Shown: positions 9,491 through 19,046 of the stretch, in pieces
How positions within the stretch are numbered: position 1 is the first letter of the stretch
Layout: each line of letters starts with the position of its first letter
Assembly: GCA_019635355.1 (NCBI GenBank)
Contig: JAHBZQ010000001.1
Span: 496,001 to 560,000 of the forward strand
DNA from: Rhizobacter sp.
Lineage (GTDB): Bacteria; Pseudomonadota; Gammaproteobacteria; Burkholderiales; Burkholderiaceae_C
Length of the DNA: 64,000 bases
Reading direction: 5' to 3'
Position numbers and translations under genes: made by a program
Notes under the pieces: model-generated
What the model saw: the letters and a program-made list of their open reading frames with translations, nothing else
Databases searched by the model: none
What the model was told of the DNA's origin: nothing

Positions 9491-10747
9491 ATGAGTCTGA
9501 ACTCGACCGAGATCGCCGCGGATCGCCCCGCGGCGATGCGCTTCATTCTCCTGACCGTGCTGATCGACATGGTGTCGATCGGCCTGATCATCCCTGTGCT
9601 GCCCGAGCTCGTGGGCCGCTTCACCAGCGATCGGGCGGAGCAGGCGTTCTGGTTCGGGGCGATCATGTTCACCTTCGGGGTGGCGAACTTCTTCTGCGCG
9701 CCGATCCTCGGGGCGCTGTCGGATCGCTACGGCCGCCGGCCGGTGCTGCTGCTCGGCTTCTGCGGCTTCGCCTTCAGCTACTTCGGCACGGCCCTGGCCG
9801 CGACCCTGGGGCAGCTGGTCGCGATCCGTCTCGTGAGTGGTGCGCTGCAGGCCAACGTCAGCGTGGCGAACGCCTATGTGGCCGACATCACCGCACCGGA
9901 AGACCGCGCCCGCCGCTTCGGCCAGATGGGGGCGATGTTCGGCTTGGGGTTCATCCTCGGCCCGGTGATGGGCGGCCTGCTCGGCGCGATCGACATCCAC
10001 CTGCCGTTCTACGCCTCGGGCGTGCTCGCGCTGCTCAACCTCGTCTACGGCTACTTCGTGTTGCCCGAGTCGCTGTCGCCTGCGAACCGCAAGCCGGTGA
10101 CCTGGAGTGCGCTCAACCCCATCCAGGCATTGACGCAGCTCACCCGCCTCGAAGGCGTGGGCCTGCTCGTGCTGGTGGTGGCCTTCGGCGCGCTGACCGA
10201 TTCCATCCTGCGCAGCTCGTGGGTGCTCTACACGGGCTTCCGCTTTGGCTGGGGGCCGATGGAAAACGGCTGGTCGCTGTTTGCCGTGGGCGTGCTCTCG
10301 GTGCTGGTGCAAGGGGTGCTGCTCAAGCGGCTGCTGGCGCGCTTCGGTGCCCGCCGGCTGGCCACGATGGGCCTTATCTCCGCGACCATCTGCTACGTGC
10401 TGTGGGCCCTGTCTTCGCAGGGCTGGATGATGTACGCGGTGATGGGCCTGAACCTCTTCGGCTTCACCGTGCAGGCGTCGATCCAGTCGCTGGTGTCCAA
10501 CGCCGCCGACGCCACCACCCAAGGCCGCACCATGGGCGCGGTGGCCGCATTGACCAGCCTGATGTACGTCATCGGCCCGGTGATCGGCACCTCGCTGCTC
10601 GGGGCGGTGTCGCACCTGCCGCCGAGCGACTGGCGCGCTGGCGCACCGTTCTTCTTCTGCGCGTTGCTGATGGCGTCGTCCACCGCGGTCGCGCTGTGGC
10701 ACTTCTCGCGCCGGCCGGTAGAGCTGGCACCGCAACCAAACGCCTGA
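9491..10747 (+). CDS. MFS transporter, TCR/Tet-like efflux family
   Basis: 418-residue inner-membrane carrier with about 12 hydrophobic segments. Loop 2-3 carries the MFS motif A as GALSDRYGRRPVLLLGF. The first helix (LTVLIDMVSIGLIIPVLPEL) resembles the tetracycline/multidrug antiporter (DHA1) group. The start is ATG 9491; the upstream open frame overlaps guaB and is not protein-like. It sits between guaB and guaA with 22- and 35-base gaps, so it is probably co-transcribed with them, but no purine link is known. Substrate unknown. Confidence 0.88.
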   Translation: MSLNSTEIAADRPAAMRFILLTVLIDMVSIGLIIPVLPELVGRFTSDRAEQAFWFGAIMFTFGVANFFCAPILGALSDRYGRRPVLLLGFCGFAFSYFGTALAATLGQLVAIRLVSGALQANVSVANAYVADITAPEDRARRFGQMGAMFGLGFILGPVMGGLLGAIDIHLPFYASGVLALLNLVYGYFVLPESLSPANRKPVTWSALNPIQALTQLTRLEGVGLLVLVVAFGALTDSILRSSWVLYTGFRFGWGPMENGWSLFAVGVLSVLVQGVLLKRLLARFGARRLATMGLISATICYVLWALSSQGWMMYAVMGLNLFGFTVQASIQSLVSNAADATTQGRTMGAVAALTSLMYVIGPVIGTSLLGAVSHLPPSDWRAGAPFFFCALLMASSTAVALWHFSRRPVELAPQPNA

Positions 10748-10782
10748 GCTTCAACACCCGAGCCTCCACCCGAGCCCGCACC

Positions 10783-12387
10783 ATGCACGACAAGATCCTC
10801 ATCCTCGACTTCGGCTCCCAGGTCACCCAGCTCATCGCACGGCGCGTGCGCGAAGCGCACGTCTACAGCGAGATCCACCCCAACGACGTCAGCGACGAGT
10901 TCATCCGCGAGTTCAAGCCGAAGGGGATCATCCTGTCCGGCAGCCACGCCAGCACGTATGAGGACCACGAGCTGCGCGCCCCGCAGGCCGTGTGGGACCT
11001 GGGCGTGCCGGTGCTGGGCATCTGCTACGGCATGTTCACGATGACGGTGCAGCAGGGTGGCGAGGTCGAGGCCAGCTCGCACCGCGAGTTCGGCTATGCC
11101 GAGGTGCGCGCGCACGGCCACACCCGGCTGCTGCAGGGCATCGAAGACTTCTCCACCACCGAGGGCCACGGCATGCTCAAGGTGTGGATGAGCCACGGCG
11201 ACAAGGTCACCAAGCTGCCCCCAGGCTTCAAGCTGATGGCCTCCACCCCGAGCTGCCCCATCGCCGGCATGGCCGACGAATCGCGCGGCTACTACGCGGT
11301 GCAGTTCCACCCCGAGGTCACGCACACCGTGAAGGGCCGCGACCTGCTCAACCGTTTCGTGCTCGACATCTGCGGCGCCAAGCCCGACTGGGTGATGGGC
11401 CACTACATCGACGAAGCCGTGGCGCGCATCCGCGAGCAGGTGGGCAACGAGGAGGTGATCCTCGGCCTGTCGGGCGGTGTGGATTCGAGCGTGGCGGCCG
11501 CGCTCATCCACCGCGCCATCGGTGACCAACTCACCTGCGTCTTCGTCGACCACGGCCTGCTGCGCCTGAACGAAGGTGACATGGTGATGGACATGTTCGC
11601 CGGCAAGCTGCACGCGAAGGTCATCCGCGTCGACGCCAGCGATCTCTTCCTCGGCGAACTGGCCGGCAAGCCCGAACCCGAACAGAAGCGCAAGATCATC
11701 GGCAAGCTCTTCGTCGACGTCTTCAAGGCCGAAGCCGAAAAGCTCAAGGCGAGCGGCCAGGGCCACAAGGGCGCGACCTTCTTGGCGCAAGGCACGATCT
11801 ACCCCGACGTGGTGGAAAGCGGCGGCACCAAGACCAAGAAGGCCACCACGATCAAGAGCCACCACAACGTGGGCGGCTTGCCCGAGCAGCTGGGCCTCAA
11901 GCTCCTGGAGCCGCTGCGCGAGCTCTTCAAAGACGAGGTGCGCGAGCTGGGCGTGGCGCTCGGCCTGCCGCACGACATGGTCTACCGCCACCCGTTCCCG
12001 GGCCCGGGTCTCGGCGTGCGCATCCTCGGCGAAGTGAAGAAGGAATACGCCGACCTGCTGCGCCGTGCCGATGCGATCTTCATCGAGGAGCTGCGCGCCG
12101 CCATCGACCCCGCCAGCGGCAAGAGCTGGTACGACCTCACGAGCCAGGCCTTCACCGTCTTCCTGCCGGTCAAGAGCGTGGGCGTGATGGGCGACGGCCG
12201 CACCTACGACTACGTGGTGGCGCTGCGCGCGGTGCAGACCAGCGACTTCATGACCGCCGACTGGGCCGAGCTGCCCTACAGCCTGCTCAAGAAGGTGTCG
12301 AGCCGCATCATCAACGAGGTGCGTGGCATCAACCGCGTGACCTACGACGTGTCCAGCAAGCCACCTGCCACCATCGAGTGGGAGTGA
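10783..12387 (+). CDS. guaA: GMP synthase, glutamine-hydrolysing (GuaA)
   Basis: Converts XMP to GMP with glutamine and ATP; 534 residues. The class-I glutaminase domain has nucleophile Cys81 in GICYGMFTM and the partner His/Glu in VQFHPEVTH. The ATP-pyrophosphatase P-loop is LGLSGGVDSSVAA. The C-terminal dimerisation domain includes RHPFPGPGLGVR and ends with the usual PPATIEWE. ATG 10783 is fixed by the family start MHDKILILDFGSQ. Converges on the next gene. Confidence 0.98.
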   Translation: MHDKILILDFGSQVTQLIARRVREAHVYSEIHPNDVSDEFIREFKPKGIILSGSHASTYEDHELRAPQAVWDLGVPVLGICYGMFTMTVQQGGEVEASSHREFGYAEVRAHGHTRLLQGIEDFSTTEGHGMLKVWMSHGDKVTKLPPGFKLMASTPSCPIAGMADESRGYYAVQFHPEVTHTVKGRDLLNRFVLDICGAKPDWVMGHYIDEAVARIREQVGNEEVILGLSGGVDSSVAAALIHRAIGDQLTCVFVDHGLLRLNEGDMVMDMFAGKLHAKVIRVDASDLFLGELAGKPEPEQKRKIIGKLFVDVFKAEAEKLKASGQGHKGATFLAQGTIYPDVVESGGTKTKKATTIKSHHNVGGLPEQLGLKLLEPLRELFKDEVRELGVALGLPHDMVYRHPFPGPGLGVRILGEVKKEYADLLRRADAIFIEELRAAIDPASGKSWYDLTSQAFTVFLPVKSVGVMGDGRTYDYVVALRAVQTSDFMTADWAELPYSLLKKVSSRIINEVRGINRVTYDVSSKPPATIEWE

Positions 12388-12396
12388 TCGAAGGCC

Positions 12397-13185
12397 CTAC
12401 GCCGCGGCGAGCGCCTCCAGGACCCGTCGCGAGTCGCTCACGAAGCCGAAGCACTTCTTGACGTTCCAAAGCGTCGCCTCGGTGCAGAACGCGGGTGAGG
12501 TGGTGGCGCAGCAGTCCGACAGCAGCACGCAGCCATAGCCGAGGAAGTTGGCATCGGTCAGCGAGTGCAGCACGCACTGGTCGGTGTTCACTCCGGCAAA
12601 GAGCAGGGTGCGAACGCCCAGGTTGCGCAGGATGCTGTCGAGCGGCGTGTCCCAGAAGCCACTGATGCGGTGCTTGTCGACCTCGATGTCGCCGGCCTGC
12701 GGCTTGAGTTCGTCGACGACGGCGGCCGCCCACGATCCTTTCTCGAGAACGCGTGCGCCGCTGCCCGGCAAGGGGTCGCCCAGGCCGACGCCGTGCCCGT
12801 GCGGCTTGTAGAGGTGGATCTGGTTGGGCGGCATGTTGGCCAGGTCGGGCCGATTGCCCCAGTTGACCCACACCACCGGCACGTCGGCCGCGCGCAGCGC
12901 CGGCAGCAGCTGGCGCAGCGGCTCGATCGGTGCCCGGTCGGGCTGCGGGTCGCCGCCGATGTGCTCCACCCAGCCGCCCGGCGAGCAGAAGTCGTTCTGC
13001 ATGTCGATCACGAGGATGGCGGTGCGCTGCAGGTCGAGCACGACTTGTTGCGGCTCGGCATCCAACCGCATGCGCCGCTGAGGCGCAGGAGCAGGCGCGA
13101 AGTCGACTGCTTCGGGCGAGGCGATCCAGTGTGTGTTGGCAAAGACGCCGAGCGCGCCTGGGGTGTGTGTCGTGCGATGCGGCAT
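12397..13185 (-). CDS. Isochorismatase-family cysteine hydrolase, RutB/BiuH-like (copy 1)
   Basis: 262 residues. Members hydrolyse ureido or amide C-N bonds (RutB: ureidoacrylate; BiuH: biuret). The D-K-C triad is visible: Asp in LVIDMQNDFCSPGG, Lys in VDKHRISGFWDT, Cys in GVNTDQCVLHSL. The loop EKGSWAAAVVDELKP also matches RutB. ATG 13185 is set by AGGAG 5 bases upstream; codons from 13224 are in frame but less likely. Divergent from the BMP-type transporter, and clearly related to the hydrolase at 17786, so the two flank the transporter. The natural substrate is unproven. Confidence 0.85.
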   Translation of the reverse strand: MPHRTTHTPGALGVFANTHWIASPEAVDFAPAPAPQRRMRLDAEPQQVVLDLQRTAILVIDMQNDFCSPGGWVEHIGGDPQPDRAPIEPLRQLLPALRAADVPVVWVNWGNRPDLANMPPNQIHLYKPHGHGVGLGDPLPGSGARVLEKGSWAAAVVDELKPQAGDIEVDKHRISGFWDTPLDSILRNLGVRTLLFAGVNTDQCVLHSLTDANFLGYGCVLLSDCCATTSPAFCTEATLWNVKKCFGFVSDSRRVLEALAAA

Positions 13186-13322
13186 GAGGGCTCCTTTGAT
13201 GCGGGTGTGCGCCCGGCCTTGCAAGTTGCGTGCGCTCGCCGCGTCGCCCTCACGGAATCCACTACCCCGAAACCACGTGCGGCCTGATGTCCGCCACGAG
13301 GCTGCGTTTCTAGAGTGCAGCC

Positions 13323-14801
13323 ATGCACCTGAAATTGGTCGGCCTCACCAAACGCTTCGGCACCCTCTGCGCCGTCGACGATGCGACGCTCGAGATCCGC
13401 CCCGGCGAAGTGCTGGCCCTGCTCGGTGAAAACGGCGCAGGCAAGAGCACGCTGATGAAGATGCTGTACGGCGTGCACCTGCCCGATGCAGGGCACATCG
13501 AGATCGACAGCAAAGCGCACACGATCACCTCGCCGCGCGAGGCCATGGCGCTCGGCATCGGCATGGTGTTCCAGCAGTTCAGCCTGGTGCCGGCCTTGAC
13601 CGTGCGCGAGAACCTGGCGCTCGTGCAGCCGGCCGCGCCCTGGTGGATTGGCATGCGCGCATCGCGGCTGGCGGCGATCGATGCGCACCTGAAGACTCTC
13701 GCGCCGGGCGTCGACCCCGATGCCTGTGTGAGCCAGTTGCCGGTGGGCCAGATGCAGCTCGTCGAGCTCGCGAAGGTGCTGCTGCGCGACGCCCGCTGCG
13801 TGGTGTTCGACGAACCGAGCGCGGTGCTCACGCCGTCGGAAGCCGAGCGGCTGTGGGGCCTGATCCGCAATCTCACGGCGCGTGGGCTCGCGGTCGTGCT
13901 CATCAGCCACAAGCTCGCCGACGTGCGCGCCTGCGCCGACCGGGTGGCGGTGATGCGCGCCGGGCGGGTGGTGGCGCAGGCGGATGCGCAGGACGCGAGC
14001 GATGCGCAGATCGTCGAGTGGATGGTCGGCTGTGCCCCGCCTGCGGTGCGGGCGCCGCATGTGCCTGCCGCCAACGCGGCCGTGCGGCTCGAACTGCGCG
14101 GTGTGTCGGCCGGCGTTGCGCGTGGGGTGGACCTCACCGTGCGCGCCGGCGAAGTGCTGGGCATCGCCGGCATCTCGGGCAGCGGGCAGACAGAGCTGGC
14201 CGAGGCCATCGCCGGTGCGCTGCCCTTGGCGGCCGGCGAGCTGATCCTCGATGGCCATCGCCTGCGGGCGCCGCGGCTCGCGCCGGAGCCGACGCCGCAA
14301 CTGGGCTACATCGCCCCCGAGCCGCTGCGCAACGCAGTGGCCCCCGAGCTCACGCTGGCGCTGAACCTCGCGCTGAAGCGCATCAACACCTTGCCTTTCA
14401 TGCCCTCGCGTGCCGAGCTGGCGCTGCGTGCGGCGCCGCTCATCGCGCGCTTCGGCGTGCGGCCGGCCGAACCGCAGTCGCTGGCCGGCCACCTCTCCGG
14501 TGGCAACCTGCAGAAGCTGGTGGCGGCACGTGAGCTGGCCGATGCACCTGCCGCTGTCGTCGCGTGCTATCCGACGATGGGCCTCGACGTCTCCGCCACA
14601 GCGCAGGTCTACGACGCGCTGTTCGGCCTGGCGCGCAGCGGCAGCGCCGTGCTGTGGATCAGCGAAGACCTCGACGATCTGCTGCGGCACGCGCACCGCA
14701 TCGCGGTGATGTTCGAGGGCCGCGTCATCGCCCTGTTCGACGCGGCCCAGGCGACACCGGCCGAGCTGGGTGCGCGCATGGCCGGGCAGGTGGCCGCATG
14801 A
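13323..14801 (+). CDS. ABC transporter ATP-binding protein, BMP/nucleoside type
   Basis: 492 residues with two fused ABC domains, the layout of ribose- and BMP-type (YufO/NupA-like) importers. Half 1 (about 1-235): Walker A GENGAGKSTLMK, signature LPVGQMQLVELAKV, Walker B CVVFDEPSAVLT. Half 2 (about 255-490): degenerate Walker A GISGSGQTELAEA lacking the lysine, signature LSGGNLQK; this asymmetry is normal for the family. First gene of a coupled operon with two permeases and a binding protein. Likely energises uptake of a nucleoside, purine or related ureide. Confidence 0.92.
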   Translation: MHLKLVGLTKRFGTLCAVDDATLEIRPGEVLALLGENGAGKSTLMKMLYGVHLPDAGHIEIDSKAHTITSPREAMALGIGMVFQQFSLVPALTVRENLALVQPAAPWWIGMRASRLAAIDAHLKTLAPGVDPDACVSQLPVGQMQLVELAKVLLRDARCVVFDEPSAVLTPSEAERLWGLIRNLTARGLAVVLISHKLADVRACADRVAVMRAGRVVAQADAQDASDAQIVEWMVGCAPPAVRAPHVPAANAAVRLELRGVSAGVARGVDLTVRAGEVLGIAGISGSGQTELAEAIAGALPLAAGELILDGHRLRAPRLAPEPTPQLGYIAPEPLRNAVAPELTLALNLALKRINTLPFMPSRAELALRAAPLIARFGVRPAEPQSLAGHLSGGNLQKLVAARELADAPAAVVACYPTMGLDVSATAQVYDALFGLARSGSAVLWISEDLDDLLRHAHRIAVMFEGRVIALFDAAQATPAELGARMAGQVAA

Positions 14802-15799
14802 ACGCCGCGTCCCTTCACCGCAGCGCCATCGCCCTGGGCGGCTTTGCCGCGCTCGCTGGCGCCTTCTTCCTGCTGATCGGCCGTGGGCCGATCGACATGC
14901 TCGTGGCCATTGCGCAGGCGAGTGTCGGCAGCGGTTACGCGGTCGGCGAATCGCTGCTGCGTGCCACACCCATCCTCCTGTGCGCGTTGGCCACGCTGGT
15001 GCCGGCGCGCCTCGGGCTGGTGTCGGTCGGCGCCGAGGGCCAGCTCTACTTCGGTGCGCTGGCCGGCACCGGCGCGATGCTGCTCGCGCCTTCCAGCCTG
15101 CCGCTGGTGCTGCTGGGCGGTGTGATCGGCGGCGCGGTGTGGGCCCTGGTGCCGGCGCTGCTGCGCGTGGTGGCCGACGTGAACGAGACGATCTCCACGC
15201 TGATGCTGAACTACGTGGCGGCGTTGCTCGTCACCTGGCTGGTCTACGGCCCCTGGAAGAACCCGCAGAGCCAGGGCTGGCCGGCGAGCATCGACTTCGC
15301 CGAGGCCGCGCGCCTGCCGCTGCTAGGCGAGAGCCGGGTGCATGCGGGGCTGCTGATGGCGCTGGTGCTCGGCATCGCGCTGCACCTGCTCTTCACCCGC
15401 AGCCGCTGGGGCCTGGTGCTGGACGTGCTGCGCAGCAACCCACGCCTCGCGCCGCTCGCGGGCCTGAGTGTCACGCGCCAGGTGCTGCTGACGATGGTGG
15501 TCGGCGGTGCGCTCGCGGGGCTGGCGGGCATCGCCGAGACCTCTTCCGTGCAAGGGCGGCTGCAAGCCTCGTTCGCCAACGGCGCGGGCCTGTCGGGTTT
15601 CCTCGTCGCGTGGCTGGCCGGCAATCGTGTGCTGCCGGCGATGGTGCTCGCGCTCCTGGTTGGTGGCCTGCTCGCCGCGGGTGACGAGCTGCAGATGATG
15701 ACCAGCGTGCCCTCGTCGGCGGTGCTGGTGGTGCAGGGGCTGATGTTCGTCGCGATGCTCGGCGCGGGTGCCTGGAAAAAGGGAGGCGCCAGTGGCTGA
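14798..15799 (+). CDS. ABC transporter permease, BMP/nucleoside type (1)
   Basis: 333-residue inner-membrane permease of the branched-chain/ribose-like superfamily, with about eight to ten hydrophobic helices and the conserved motifs LVSVGAEGQLYFGAL and ADVNETISTLMLNYVA. ATG 14798 overlaps the ATPase stop by 4 bases (ATGA), so translation is coupled. With the next gene it forms the heterodimeric channel of the importer. Confidence 0.92.
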   Translation: MNAASLHRSAIALGGFAALAGAFFLLIGRGPIDMLVAIAQASVGSGYAVGESLLRATPILLCALATLVPARLGLVSVGAEGQLYFGALAGTGAMLLAPSSLPLVLLGGVIGGAVWALVPALLRVVADVNETISTLMLNYVAALLVTWLVYGPWKNPQSQGWPASIDFAEAARLPLLGESRVHAGLLMALVLGIALHLLFTRSRWGLVLDVLRSNPRLAPLAGLSVTRQVLLTMVVGGALAGLAGIAETSSVQGRLQASFANGAGLSGFLVAWLAGNRVLPAMVLALLVGGLLAAGDELQMMTSVPSSAVLVVQGLMFVAMLGAGAWKKGGASG

Positions 15800-16664
15800 C
15801 ACCCTGCTCCAGGGCTTGCCGGTCTCGGCCTTGCGCAGCGCCGCGCCCTTGCTGCTGGTGCTGCTGGGCGAGTGCCTCACGCAGCGCGTGGGCCGCATCA
15901 ACCTCGGGGTGGAAGGGCAGATGCTGGTCGGCGCGGTGGCGGGCTACGGCGTCACCGCCTTGAGCGGCCAGCCCTGGCTGGGCATGGCGGCCGGCGCGGC
16001 GGCGGGTGCCTTGCTGTCGGCGGTGTACGCCTTGCTCACGGTGGCCGCACGCGCCGACCAGTTCGCGAGCGGCCTCGCGGTGTTGATGCTCGGCTACGGC
16101 GTCAGTGCGTATGCCGGCAGCGGCCTCGTGGGCCTGCGCATCGAAGGCTTCGCGCTCGGTGCCGGCGGCACCACGCCGACGCTGTGGCTCGCGGTCGCAC
16201 TCGTTCCGCTGATCGGGCTCTGGCTTTACGGCACCCGCACCGGCCTCGTGTGGCGCTCGGTCGGCGAGTCGCCTGCGGCAGCGCGCGCCGCCGGCATCAC
16301 ACCGTGGAAGGTGATCGTCGCCGGCATCACGGCCGGCGGCGTGCTGTCGGGCCTGGGCGGCGCCGCACTGTCCATCGACCACACCCGCACCTGGGCCGAA
16401 GGCATGACCGCCGGCCGTGGGCTGATCGCTGTGGGGCTTGTGATCGTCGCGCGCTGGAACCCCTGGCTCACGCTGCCGGCCGCCCTCTTGTTCGGCCTGG
16501 CCGAAGCGCTGTCGCTGCGCCTGCAGGCCGCCGGCAGCGCGGTGCCCGCCCACCTGCTGCACACGCTGCCCTACCTCGCGAGCCTCGCCGTCTTTGCCGT
16601 CACCTGCGCGCGCCTGAAGGGCGGCGGCGGGCCCGAGGCGCTGCGTGCCGTGTTCGCTCGATGA
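15792..16664 (+). CDS. ABC transporter permease, BMP/nucleoside type (2)
   Basis: 290-residue second channel subunit. The start is GTG 15792 preceded by GGGAGG; it overlaps the first permease by 8 bases. Conserved features are GECLTQRVGRINLGVEGQML and the late motif GRGLIAVGLVIVARWNP typical of BMP-type permeases. Strongly hydrophobic throughout. Ends 51 bases before the binding-protein gene. Confidence 0.92.
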   Translation: MADTLLQGLPVSALRSAAPLLLVLLGECLTQRVGRINLGVEGQMLVGAVAGYGVTALSGQPWLGMAAGAAAGALLSAVYALLTVAARADQFASGLAVLMLGYGVSAYAGSGLVGLRIEGFALGAGGTTPTLWLAVALVPLIGLWLYGTRTGLVWRSVGESPAAARAAGITPWKVIVAGITAGGVLSGLGGAALSIDHTRTWAEGMTAGRGLIAVGLVIVARWNPWLTLPAALLFGLAEALSLRLQAAGSAVPAHLLHTLPYLASLAVFAVTCARLKGGGGPEALRAVFAR

Positions 16665-16715
16665 CCGCTCTAGCCCGATGAACTTTCTTTCTTCAACCCC
16701 AGGAGGGACCGCCCC

Positions 16716-17774
16716 ATGAAGCTGCTTCGCCATCTCGCCGTGTTCGCCTTTGCCGCCGGCGCCGCCATCAGCCACGCCGCCACCATCGGCTACATCTACG
16801 TCGGCCCTGAGAAGGACTACGGCTACAACACTTCGATGGATGTGGGCCGCAAGTTCGTCGAGAAAAGCATCCCCGGCACCAAGACCCTGCATGTGGAAAA
16901 CATCCCCGAGACCGCCGAGGTCGAGAAGGTGATGGAGCGCATGATCAAGCAGGGCGGGGCGAGCATCATCTTCGCCACCAGCTACGGCTACCTCGACTAC
17001 GCCATCGCGCTCGGCAAGAAGTACCCCAAGGTCGCCTTCCTGCACGCCGGGGGCCTCAAGATCGGCGACAACGTCGGCACCTACTGGGCCAACAGCGACG
17101 ACGCGATGTACCTCGCCGGCATGGCCGCCGGTGCGGTGAGCAAGAGCGGCAAGCTCGGCTTCATCGCCGCGTTTCCCATTCCCCAGGTGGTGCGCTCCAT
17201 CAACGCCTTCACGCTGGGCGCGCAGGCGATGAACCCCAACGCCACCACCACGGTGGTGTGGACCGGCGGCTGGCTGCAGCCGCCGAAGGAAGCCGAAGCC
17301 ACCAACTCGCTCGCCGATGCCGGCATCGACGTGATCGGCGAGCAGGTCGACAGCCCGATGACCATCGCGCAGACCGCCGAGAAGCGCGGCATCTACATGG
17401 TCGGCAAAGATGTGGACGTCTCGAAGCTCGCGCCCAAGGCCGTGCTCACCGGCGCCTCGTGGAACTGGGGCCCGACCATGCTCAAGTTGACGAAGGAGAT
17501 CCAGGCCGGCAAGTGGAAGCCGAGCCACGTGCGCGGTGACCTGAAAGACGGCACCGTGGTGCTCGACCCCTTCGGCCCCGCCGTGCCCGAAGGCGTGCGC
17601 AAGACCGTGCTGGCGAAGAAGGACGACATCCTCAAGGACAAGTTCGTCGTCTGGTCGGGCCCGATGACCGGTCAGGACGGCAAGGCCATCCTGCCCGCCG
17701 GCACCCGCATGCCGATGGAGCAGCTGGAGAGCATGAACTTCTTCGTCAAGGGTGTCGTGGGCACGGTGCAGTGA
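16716..17774 (+). CDS. BMP-family ABC substrate-binding protein
   Basis: 352-residue periplasmic receptor of the Bmp/PnrA family, which binds nucleosides, purines or similar ligands. A Sec signal peptide (MKLLRHLAVFAFAAGAAI, cleavage near SHAA) has no lipobox cysteine, so it is soluble. Typical motifs are GPEKDYGYNTSMDVGRKFVE, FATSYGYLDYAI and the GVGWxW-like stretch LTGASWNWGPTM. A strong AGGAGGG site sits at 16701-16707. It is the only part of the operon with a longer gap before it, consistent with extra expression. Confidence 0.92.
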   Translation: MKLLRHLAVFAFAAGAAISHAATIGYIYVGPEKDYGYNTSMDVGRKFVEKSIPGTKTLHVENIPETAEVEKVMERMIKQGGASIIFATSYGYLDYAIALGKKYPKVAFLHAGGLKIGDNVGTYWANSDDAMYLAGMAAGAVSKSGKLGFIAAFPIPQVVRSINAFTLGAQAMNPNATTTVVWTGGWLQPPKEAEATNSLADAGIDVIGEQVDSPMTIAQTAEKRGIYMVGKDVDVSKLAPKAVLTGASWNWGPTMLKLTKEIQAGKWKPSHVRGDLKDGTVVLDPFGPAVPEGVRKTVLAKKDDILKDKFVVWSGPMTGQDGKAILPAGTRMPMEQLESMNFFVKGVVGTVQ

Positions 17775-17785
17775 GGAGCTCGGCC

Positions 17786-18547
17786 ATGAAACCGATGGGC
17801 TCCCACCTCGCCAACCGCTGGCGCGTGAGCGCCGCGCACTGCGACCTCACGCGCGCCGAGCGCCGCCCGGTGCGGCCGGTCGAGCTCGCGGCCGAGCCGC
17901 AGGCGGTGACGGTCGATGCGAACCGCAGCGCGCTGATCGTCGTCGACATGCAGAACGACTTCTGCGCCATAGGCGGCTACCTCGACTACCGCGGCATCGA
18001 CATCACGCCCGACCGCGCCCCCATCGAGCCGCTGCGCCGGCTCGTGCCGGCCCTGCGCGCGCAGGGCGTGCCCATCGTGTGGCTCAACTGGGGCGTGCGC
18101 CGCGACCTGCTCAACATCCACCCCTCGCTGCTGCACGCGCACACGCAAGACGGCGAGGGCGCCGGCCTGGGCGAGCAGATCCCGGGCGGCGCCGAGATCC
18201 TGCTCAAAGGCTCGTGGGGCGCGCAGATCGTCGACGAGCTGAACCCCGGCGAGCAAGACATCCACGTCACCAAGCACCGCTTCAGCGGCTTCTGGGACAC
18301 CGAGCTCGACTCCATCCTGCGCAACATGGGTCTGACCACGCTCTTCTTCGCCGGCGTCAACGCCGACCAATGCGTGATGACCACGCTGGAAGACGCGAGC
18401 TTCCTCGGCTACGACGTGCTGATGCTGCGCGACTGCGTGGGCACCACCTCGCCGCCGTTCTGCATGCAGGCGACCGAATACAACGTGAAGCTGCTGTATG
18501 GGTTCATGACGGATTCGGGGGCGTTGTTGTCGGGGCTCAAGGCATGA
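17786..18547 (+). CDS. Isochorismatase-family cysteine hydrolase, RutB/BiuH-like (copy 2)
   Basis: 253-residue relative of the hydrolase at 12397. Triad: Asp in VVDMQNDFCAIGGYLDYRG, Lys in VTKHRFSGFWDT, Cys in NADQCVMTTLED. LLKGSWGAQIVDELNPGEQD and ATEYNVKLLYGFMTDSG align well with RutB. ATG 17786 has GGAG 7-8 bases upstream; a GTG at 17771 overlaps the previous stop. It is followed by a coupled RidA gene, echoing the RutB-RutC pair of uracil catabolism. Substrate inferred only as a ureido or carbamoyl compound. Confidence 0.87.
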   Translation: MKPMGSHLANRWRVSAAHCDLTRAERRPVRPVELAAEPQAVTVDANRSALIVVDMQNDFCAIGGYLDYRGIDITPDRAPIEPLRRLVPALRAQGVPIVWLNWGVRRDLLNIHPSLLHAHTQDGEGAGLGEQIPGGAEILLKGSWGAQIVDELNPGEQDIHVTKHRFSGFWDTELDSILRNMGLTTLFFAGVNADQCVMTTLEDASFLGYDVLMLRDCVGTTSPPFCMQATEYNVKLLYGFMTDSGALLSGLKA

Positions 18548-19014
18548 GCGGCGCCATCGAAGAGAAACTCGCATCGATGGGCCTCGCCTTGCCAACGCCG
18601 CCCACGCCGATTGCCAATTTCGTGCCCTGGCGGCGCAGCGGCCGCACTGTCTACCTGGCCGGCCAGGTGTGCGAGTGGAACGGCAGCGTGCCCTATGTCG
18701 GCAAGCTCGGCCGCGACATCACACTCGAGCAGGGCCAGCAAGCCGCGCGCCTGTGTGCGCTCAACCTGCTGGCCTGCCTGAAGCTCGCCTGCGAGGGCGA
18801 CCTGGGTCGCGTGCAGCGCTGCCTGCGGGTGGGCGGCTTCGTGAACTGCGAGCCCGAGTTCGAGTTCGTGCCGATGGTGGTCAACGGTGCGTCCGACCTC
18901 TTCGCCGCGCTGTGGGGCGAGGACCGTGGGCGCCATGCACGCACGGCCATCGGCGTGGCCTCGCTGCCGCGGCGTGCAGCGGTCGAGGTCGACGCCATCT
19001 TCGAGATGGACTGA
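18544..19014 (+). CDS. RidA/YjgF-family protein
   Basis: 156-residue member of the enamine/imine deaminase family (RidA, RutC), longer than canonical 130-residue RidA and of the YjgF-like subgroup with PIANFVPWRRSGRTVYLAGQV near the start. The conserved core is ARLCALNLLACLKLA and VNCEPEFEFVPMVVNGASDL. Its ATG overlaps the hydrolase stop by 4 bases. A role in clearing aminoacrylate-like products of the hydrolase is plausible but inferred. Confidence 0.85.
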   Translation: MSGAIEEKLASMGLALPTPPTPIANFVPWRRSGRTVYLAGQVCEWNGSVPYVGKLGRDITLEQGQQAARLCALNLLACLKLACEGDLGRVQRCLRVGGFVNCEPEFEFVPMVVNGASDLFAALWGEDRGRHARTAIGVASLPRRAAVEVDAIFEMD

Positions 19015-19046
19015 CACCGCCGGCACGGTTCGTGCACGTCCACGGA

